Shown one piece after another: positions 4,266 through 8,642 of a stretch of 8,642 bases of DNA. Under the pieces are notes generated by a model. It had not been told where the DNA came from and did not search any database. It saw only the letters and a program-made list of their open reading frames with translations. The position numbers were made by a program, and so were the translations under genes. Numbering within the stretch: the stretch's first letter is position 1; each line of letters begins with the position of its first letter. The DNA comes from Candidatus Moranbacteria bacterium CG_4_8_14_3_um_filter_34_16 (lineage in GTDB: Bacteria; Patescibacteriota; Minisyncoccia; Moranbacterales; UBA2206): contig PFHO01000052.1 of the NCBI GenBank assembly GCA_002782345.1, positions 1 to 8,642 of the forward strand, written 5' to 3'.

Positions 4266-5909
4266 ATGGCAAAACAAATTGAAATAGGAATAGACGCCAG
4301 AAAAAAAATCAAAATCGGCGTTGACAAAGTGGCGAATACCGTCAAGACTACGCTTGGTCCCAAAGGAAGAAATGTTATTTTAGACAAGGGTTTTGGTTCT
4401 CCCACAATAACCAACGATGGTGTTTCTATTGCGAAGGAGATAGAGTTGGAAGATAAATTTGAAAATATTGGCGCGCAATTGGTGAAAGAAGTAGCCAGCA
4501 AAACCAATGATGTGGCTGGAGACGGAACCACAACTTCCACTGTTATGGCGCAAGCTTTGATTCATGAAGGATTGAAGTTTGTTGAAACGGGAATGAGTCC
4601 GGTGGATGCCAGACGCGGAATGGAAGTGGCTAAAAATGATATTGTGGAAATTTTGAAAAAAAATTCCAAAAAAATTACTACCAAAGATGAAATTGCTCAA
4701 GTGGCGACAATTTCCGCCGAATCTAAAGAAATGGGGGATATTATCGCTCAAGTGATGAATGAAGTCGGAAAAGATGGAGTTATCACAGTGGAAGAGTCTC
4801 AAACTTTTGGATTTTCCAAAGAAATTGTGGAGGGAATGAGTTTTGATAAAGGATATGTTTCTCCTTATATGATTACCGATGTAGAAGAACAAAAAGCGGA
4901 ACTCAAAGATCCTTACATTTTAATAACTGACAAAAAAATTTCTTCAATTTCCGAGATATTGCCGATTTTGGAAAAAATTGCCAATTCTGGAAAGAAAGAA
5001 ATGGTTATTATCGCAGAAGAAGTGGATGGCGAGGCGTTGGCTACCTTAGTAGTGAATAAATTAAGAGGCACGCTTAATGTTTTAGCAGTAAAAGCTCCTG
5101 AATTTGGGGATAATCGTAAAGCGGTTTTGGAGGATATCGCTATTCTTACCGGAGGACAAGTGATTACGGAAGAAAGAGGAATGGATTTGAAAAAAACGGA
5201 AATTTCCGCGTTAGGAAAAGCGCAAAAAGTGATTGCGACCAAAGATGATACCACAATTGTTGGCGGAGCGGGAAAGAAAAAAGATATTGATGCTAGAGTG
5301 GCGCAAATCAAAGCTCAAATTGAATCTTCAGATAGCAAATGGGATAAAGAAAAAATGCAAAAAAGAATGGCCAAAATTTCCGGCGGTGTGGCGGTTATCA
5401 AAGTTGGAGCGGCCAGCGAAACAGAATTGGATTATATAAAGCACAAGATGGAAGACGCCTTATCCGCGACTCGCGCGGCAGTGGAAGAAGGAATTGTTTC
5501 CGGTGGAGGTGTGGCTTTAGTCAGAGCGGCGAAAGAACTTAGTAACAAAAAAAATAGCGCCAAAGGTCATGATTTTGCTTCCGGATATGAAGTTTTGGTG
5601 AAATCTTTAGGAGAGCCTTTGAAACAAATTGTTAACAATGCCGGAAGAAGAGATGCCGGAGTTGTTTTGAATAAAGTGATGGAAAGCGAGAAAGTCAATT
5701 ATGGCTATGACGCAAATGGGGATGTCTATGTGGAAGATATGATTAAAGCCGGGATTATTGATCCTTTGAAAGTGGCAAGAACGGCATTGGAAAACGCCGT
5801 TTCAGTGTCTGCGATGTTTTTGACCACGGAAGCGGTGATAACGGATTTGCCAGAAAAAAAGGAAGAACATAATCATCCTGATATGAGCGGTATGGGAGGA
5901 ATGATGTAA
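4266..5909 (+). CDS. groEL: Chaperonin GroEL (Hsp60)
   Basis: GroEL is complete at 547 residues, the family's standard length. It forms the double-heptamer ATP-driven folding chamber with GroES. Recognisable segments in order: TTLGPKGRNVILDKGFGSP (28-46, nucleotide site), ITNDGVSIAKEIELED (catalytic-site Asp51), GDGTTTSTVMAQ (85-96, phosphate binding, Asp86), the apical domain with SFDKGYVSPYMITD and an intact hydrophobic peptide-binding surface, then ISGGVAVIKVGAASETE, EDALSATRAAVEEGIVSGGG (second ATP-site Asp), and DPLKVARTALENAVSVSAMFLTTEA. The C-terminus has a His-containing EEHNHPD step and a short flexible Gly/Met tail SGMGGMM, as is usual. It is co-transcribed with groES under CIRCE control. 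The ATG at 4266 lacks a Shine-Dalgarno. No abnormal residues were noticed. Confidence 0.99.
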   Translation: MAKQIEIGIDARKKIKIGVDKVANTVKTTLGPKGRNVILDKGFGSPTITNDGVSIAKEIELEDKFENIGAQLVKEVASKTNDVAGDGTTTSTVMAQALIHEGLKFVETGMSPVDARRGMEVAKNDIVEILKKNSKKITTKDEIAQVATISAESKEMGDIIAQVMNEVGKDGVITVEESQTFGFSKEIVEGMSFDKGYVSPYMITDVEEQKAELKDPYILITDKKISSISEILPILEKIANSGKKEMVIIAEEVDGEALATLVVNKLRGTLNVLAVKAPEFGDNRKAVLEDIAILTGGQVITEERGMDLKKTEISALGKAQKVIATKDDTTIVGGAGKKKDIDARVAQIKAQIESSDSKWDKEKMQKRMAKISGGVAVIKVGAASETELDYIKHKMEDALSATRAAVEEGIVSGGGVALVRAAKELSNKKNSAKGHDFASGYEVLVKSLGEPLKQIVNNAGRRDAGVVLNKVMESEKVNYGYDANGDVYVEDMIKAGIIDPLKVARTALENAVSVSAMFLTTEAVITDLPEKKEEHNHPDMSGMGGMM

Positions 5910-5932
5910 AACTACGGAATAGTTTTTTCTTA

Positions 5933-5956
5933 AGCCATTTGATTTTTCAAATGGCT
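5933..5956 (+). terminator. Perfect 10-bp hairpin after groEL (possible terminator lacking a T-tract)
   Basis: AGCCATTTGA (5933-5942) pairs perfectly with TCAAATGGCT (5947-5956) around TTTT, 24 bases after the groEL stop. The bases that follow (GAAAGAGG) are not T-rich, so this is not a canonical intrinsic terminator. A T-run precedes it (TTTTTTCTT). It may protect the groESL 3' end or act with other factors to end transcription. Confidence 0.6.
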
Positions 5957-6108
5957 GAAAGAGGAAATTATCTTTCGATAAAAAATAAAATTGATTTTTT
6001 TAAATTTGGTCGCAATTACTGAACGAAGCTCGAACCTTTTTCGAACAAAAATCGCTCGAATGATTTGAAACTCCGCCCCAGCGTTTCCACCCGCCAAAAC
6101 TCGGCGAG
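5957..6108. other. Non-coding stretch between groEL and the repeat block
   Basis: No convincing gene is present. A minus-strand frame of about 63 codons covers this region, but it has no family features and runs through repeats. The segment holds a short direct repeat GCTCGAA (about 6028 and 6053) and a locally GC-richer tail near 6070-6108 (CTCCGCCCCAGCGTTTCCACCCGCC). A gapped, reverse-complement resemblance to the GC-rich island around 6357-6375 is visible (GGAAACGC against GGAAACAC). Confidence 0.5.
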
Positions 6109-6334
6109 CAAAGCAAAACAATTTTTAAATCCTTTTAATATAGGGCTTACGCGTTTGACGAAAAATTAATAATGATAATCTTTTTTAAGCACTTCAATCT
6201 TGATTAAACTGGCAGGAATTAACTTGATTTCACAAATTATACTTTAACAATTTTAACGCAAGCGTGTAACTCCTATAATAGAAAAGGGGTCGTGCGAAAA
6301 ATTAAAGAATTGAAAAGAAAATTGTTTTGCTTTG
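6109..6334. repeat. 17-bp perfect inverted repeat bracketing MITE-like copy 2
   Basis: CAAAGCAAAACAATTTT (6109-6125) is the exact reverse complement of AAAATTGTTTTGCTTTG (6318-6334). The similarity extends outwards only with gaps. The arms enclose the second MITE-like copy (6140-6275) almost symmetrically, with 14 and 42 bases in between. This could be an older palindromic element into which the small repeat inserted, or a larger element whose ends are these arms. Confidence 0.6.
6140..6275 (+). mobile_element. MITE-like non-coding repeat, copy 2
   Basis: This copy has recognisable terminal inverted repeats. TATAGGGCTTACGCGTTTG at the left end matches TATAGGAGTTACACGCTTG, the reverse complement of the right end (about 6259-6277), at 15 of 19 positions. 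The flanks read AATATA and TATAAT, so a short TA-type target duplication is possible. The body matches copy 1 at 3572-3675 in opposite orientation (about 87% over 104 aligned bases). No coding capacity is seen. Small size, terminal repeats and AT-rich target fit a MITE mobilised by an absent transposase. A conserved structured RNA or binding-site element is the main alternative. Confidence 0.65.
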
Positions 6335-6356
6335 ATGTTTGGCTTATTAATACCAA

Positions 6357-6510
6357 ACGGCGGAAACACTTCCCACCCCACTGCGCCTACGGCACAAAAC
6401 AGGTGGGCGAAAATTCCTTCTCCCCAACCCCCTTCCTTTTTGCCCGCCTGCTGGAAACCCCTAGCGATTTTTTCGGACGGCGGCGGGACCTCAATTTGGA
6501 TGGCGGGTAG
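6357..6510. other. GC-rich non-coding island
   Basis: This stretch is visibly much richer in G and C than the rest of the window. It has runs such as CCCACCCCACTGCGCC, TCCCCAACCCCC and GGACGGCGGCGGGACC, and short complementary blocks: CCCACC 6372-6377 with GGTGGG 6402-6407, and CCCGCC 6443-6448 with GGCGGG 6482-6487 or 6502-6507. Two overlapping plus-strand frames of about 70 codons cross it, but both are low-complexity (Pro/Ser or Arg/Phe) with no start signal or family resemblance. It separates the groESL repeat zone from the convergent OLD gene and may be a decayed insertion or an intergenic repeat. The bases from 6511 to 6554 hold nothing recognisable. Confidence 0.55.
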
Positions 6511-6554
6511 GATTAGTAATTTTTCAAATTTCTAACCTTTATTTTAATTATAAC

Positions 6555-8417
6555 TCAATCTGCATGATTAAAACATGTCCCTATTCTTTCAAAAATCGCT
6601 TTGAAATTGTCGGTTGTTGTTTGAGACAATTTCACTTTTGATTTGTCTTTTTTGACTTGGTCTAAAAACTTTTTTGCCAAAAGCACCTTGTCAATCTTTT
6701 GGTCTTTTAGAAATTTTGAATTTGAGATGCCTTTGTCGTCATTTTTTGGTTCGTCTATGACAAAAGAATTAAAGTCATCATGAGTGAATAAATCCTCGAT
6801 AGAAAAATTATCTTGCTCTGAAATTAGAATTATTTTTGCTTCATCAACTTGTAATTTTTCCTTTAATTCTTTTGCAATTTTCTTTCCCTCTGTATCGTTG
6901 TCTAAAGCTGAAACAAATTCTAAATCCCAACCAATAAGAAGCGATATTATTTGAGGAATTTTTGAAGCCCCGCAACAAGGAATAAGATTTGCGTCAATTC
7001 CTTTCGTTGCTTTTGGCAAAAAATCTTTCAACGCTTGAAAATAATAATAATCCGAAATTCCTTCAAGCACAACATTTTTCTTTCCAGCGATTGAAAATTC
7101 TTGTGATAAATCAAGGCCAATTGCCGTAATGATTGGCGTTAGCGTTTCCTTATCCGCTCCTTTGTGGATTTTGTTTTCTATTTTTGTTCCAACTTCATCT
7201 TTGAGAATAAGCCGTATGCGATCTAATCTTTCGGAATCAATTAAATAAGGAGAATGCGTACTGAAAATAACTTGTGCCTCTTTTGATACTTCCTCTAAAA
7301 CTTTTAAAACATCTTTTTGGGCTTTTGCGTGTAAGTATAATCCGGGTTCATCAATCAAAATTATATTTATGTTATCCTTTTCGGCGTTTAGACGCAGAAA
7401 AAAAGATAAAAACCACTGAAAGCCCTTGCTTCTTTGTTCTGGCTTAAATAAAATTGTTTTGCCTGTTTCTTTAACACCAAGTCGCAATTTATCACCGTCA
7501 GGCTCTGCAATTAAATCAAGTTTATTTTGTCCCCAATAACCCATAAAATCGCCACTTATTGCTGCGGAATGTTTGCTCAAGATGTTTCGCCTTCGTTGCG
7601 TGTCGGTTGCTTGAATAACCTTATCTAAATCCAAATTAGCGACCTTGGCGAAATCTTGAATTGTTTTATTTTGTTTTGCTTCCGCAAGAGGTATTTCAAA
7701 GGGCAGAATATCTTTAAAATCGCTAAAGAATATAAAGTCTGGAATATATTGCTTTATTTCCTCTAAAAATTTATTTACGGGACTTTCTTTTTGCAAGCCG
7801 TTTGTCTCTGCGACAAGAGTGGCAACATTTTCGGTGGCTTGTTGTTTTTTTACTTCGTCAGGAATTGTGGCAATAAGCGGATTTACTTGGGCAACAAATT
7901 GATTTATTGTTTGCTGTGAATTTTCTACACTTTCGTCAATTTGAGGATCGGCAACGCCCGACAACTGCTCAATCTTTTTTATCTTTTCAATAAGTTGTTT
8001 TACTTTTTTAAAACATTGTTGGTTTGCTTCTTGAATTTGATTGTTTAGTAATTCGTTAATTTGGATAGCAAAATCATAAGATCCGTCTTTGTGTTTCGAA
8101 ATTGTTAGCCCGTCCTTGATAATCAAGTCACGCAACTCTTTGCTTAACGAAATGCTTGCTTCTTTAGAAACTTCATCGAGGTCTGTTTTCTCAATTTCAA
8201 AGCACAATTCAATTATTGGCTCACCACTGTCATCAAGGGGAAGCGCGCCGTCTGGTATGGTTTCGATGTTAGTGCCAAAATCTCTCAAAGATTCAAGAAT
8301 CGCACTTTTACCGGATTCATTTTTACCGGCAAGCGTGGTCAAATCAGAAGCAAGCCAGCAATAATCGCTGTCTTTAATTGATTTATAGTTTTGTGTACGG
8401 AATTTTATTAGTTTCAT
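6555..8417 (-). CDS. OLD-family ATP-dependent nuclease (AAA ATPase plus TOPRIM)
   Basis: From the ATG at 8417 this is 620 residues. The N-terminus MKLIKFRTQNYKSIKD is typical of RecF/OLD-like ATPases. Walker A is AGKNESGKS (30-38). A long inserted helical/coiled region (about 75-290) follows. The ABC-type signature region is near RSKGFQWFLSFF (329-340), Walker B is IILIDEPGLYLH (352-363) and the switch His is in STHSPYLID (386-394). The C-terminal TOPRIM domain has its acidic residues in VVLEGISDYYYF (E452) and ALDNDTEGK (D506, D508). The layout equals class 1 OLD nucleases, a family that includes GajA of the Gabija system and other phage-defence nucleases. An in-frame TTG at 8441 would overlap the upstream gene's stop, so the ATG four bases after that stop is preferred. 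It is translationally linked to the upstream restriction/helicase gene. A DNA-cleaving defence role is likely; the specific system is not identified. Confidence 0.9.
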   Translation of the reverse strand: MKLIKFRTQNYKSIKDSDYCWLASDLTTLAGKNESGKSAILESLRDFGTNIETIPDGALPLDDSGEPIIELCFEIEKTDLDEVSKEASISLSKELRDLIIKDGLTISKHKDGSYDFAIQINELLNNQIQEANQQCFKKVKQLIEKIKKIEQLSGVADPQIDESVENSQQTINQFVAQVNPLIATIPDEVKKQQATENVATLVAETNGLQKESPVNKFLEEIKQYIPDFIFFSDFKDILPFEIPLAEAKQNKTIQDFAKVANLDLDKVIQATDTQRRRNILSKHSAAISGDFMGYWGQNKLDLIAEPDGDKLRLGVKETGKTILFKPEQRSKGFQWFLSFFLRLNAEKDNINIILIDEPGLYLHAKAQKDVLKVLEEVSKEAQVIFSTHSPYLIDSERLDRIRLILKDEVGTKIENKIHKGADKETLTPIITAIGLDLSQEFSIAGKKNVVLEGISDYYYFQALKDFLPKATKGIDANLIPCCGASKIPQIISLLIGWDLEFVSALDNDTEGKKIAKELKEKLQVDEAKIILISEQDNFSIEDLFTHDDFNSFVIDEPKNDDKGISNSKFLKDQKIDKVLLAKKFLDQVKKDKSKVKLSQTTTDNFKAIFERIGTCFNHAD

Positions 8418-8421
8418 AATC

Positions 8422-8642
8422 TTATATTTTACTTTTACCAAACGCCTCAGCCAACTGCTTAAAGCTCGTCGGCTTGTATTTGTCCCACTCTTCCTGCTTC
8501 ACATAAAGCATTTTGTAGGCGATCTTTTTCTGTCTATCGCTTGCGTCCGCGCACCATTGCTCCAATCTTTTTATCTTTTCAATATCGTCTAAATCTTCTC
8601 GCCCCTTTGTTTCTACGATATAAATTGTTTTGTTGTTTGTCT
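8422..8642 (-). CDS. C-terminus of a restriction/helicase protein, probably type III Res-like (5' truncated by the window edge)
   Basis: On the minus strand an open frame enters at the right edge (first whole codon 8640-8638) and ends at TAA 8424-8422, giving 72 residues. It begins TNNKTIYIVETKGRED, where a hydrophobic strand leads into E-T-K-G, the ExK half of a PD-(D/E)XK nuclease site. It continues DIEKIKRLEQWCADAS, a helix with the WC pair common in this family, then YKMLYVKQEEWDKYKP and the ending SFKQLAEAF. This arrangement matches my recollection of the C-terminal endonuclease domain of type III restriction Res subunits and related DEAD/DEAH helicase-nucleases (COG3587-like). The helicase part and any Mod methyltransferase would lie to the right of the window. 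The stop is four bases before the OLD gene's ATG, indicating one operon. Confidence 0.7.
   Translation of the reverse strand, partial: TNNKTIYIVETKGREDLDDIEKIKRLEQWCADASDRQKKIAYKMLYVKQEEWDKYKPTSFKQLAEAFGKSKI

Noticed and set aside
4380..5311. Long minus-strand frames inside groEL
   Set aside because: These are antisense shadows of a strongly conserved gene with biased codons; their translations show no protein-like features.
6292..6535. Two overlapping plus-strand frames of about 70 codons
   Set aside because: They cross inverted repeats and the GC-rich island, have low-complexity Pro/Ser or Arg/Phe composition, no ribosome binding signal and no family resemblance.
6555..8417. Assignment of the OLD gene to Gabija (gajA)
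   Set aside because: The domain layout fits, but the adjacent gene ends like a type III Res protein and not a UvrD-like GajB, so the name is not justified.
8418..8441. TTG start for the OLD gene adding eight residues
   Set aside because: It would overlap the end of the upstream gene. The ATG at 8417 directly begins the conserved MKLIKFRTQNYKS N-terminus.
1..8642. CRISPR array or alternative genetic code
   Set aside because: No regularly spaced direct repeats are present, and TGA acts as a sensible stop in two well-supported genes.

Overview
The window is AT-rich, has very short intergenic leaders, and most genes lack a clear Shine-Dalgarno sequence. TGA is used as a stop (metallophosphoesterase, OLD gene), so the standard code applies. 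Together with the small membrane and secreted proteins, this style suggests a low-GC bacterium of the Candidate Phyla Radiation (Patescibacteria, Parcubacteria/Moranbacteria-like). That placement is an inference from style and gene content, not a phylogenetic result.

Layout on the plus strand: the 3' end of an unrecognised gene (1-220); a spacer with a near-perfect 20-bp palindrome (369-411); a LpxH/YbbF-type metallophosphoesterase (492-1199); a tRNA-Pro(UGG) with encoded CCA (1265-1338); an ECF-type sigma factor whose reading frame is split at an A7 tract (1498-2072); a three-helix membrane protein, probably its anti-sigma factor (2136-2861); and a secreted, charged helical protein (2973-3461) closed by a strong intrinsic terminator. 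The sigma gene and the secreted-protein gene share an upstream bipartite motif, ACGCAAAC-N15-CGTATAA, with identical spacing. It looks like the autoregulated promoter of this sigma factor. The three genes resemble a sigma / membrane anti-sigma / extracytoplasmic sensor module.

Next is a classical groES-groEL operon (3915-5909) with a sigma-70-type promoter overlapped by a CIRCE operator, so HrcA control is expected. It is bracketed by two inverted copies of a roughly 130-bp non-coding repeat (3546-3675 and 6140-6275). The copies are about 87% identical over a 104-bp core by hand alignment and have weak terminal inverted repeats, which suggests a MITE-like element. The second copy lies between 17-bp perfect inverted arms and beside a GC-rich non-coding island (6357-6510).

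On the minus strand, entering from the right edge, is a two-gene unit: the C-terminus of a restriction/helicase protein with an ExK nuclease motif (probably type III Res), followed four bases later by a complete OLD-family ATPase-TOPRIM nuclease (8417-6555). This looks like an anti-phage defence cassette whose 5' part lies beyond the window, adjacent to the repeat-rich zone.
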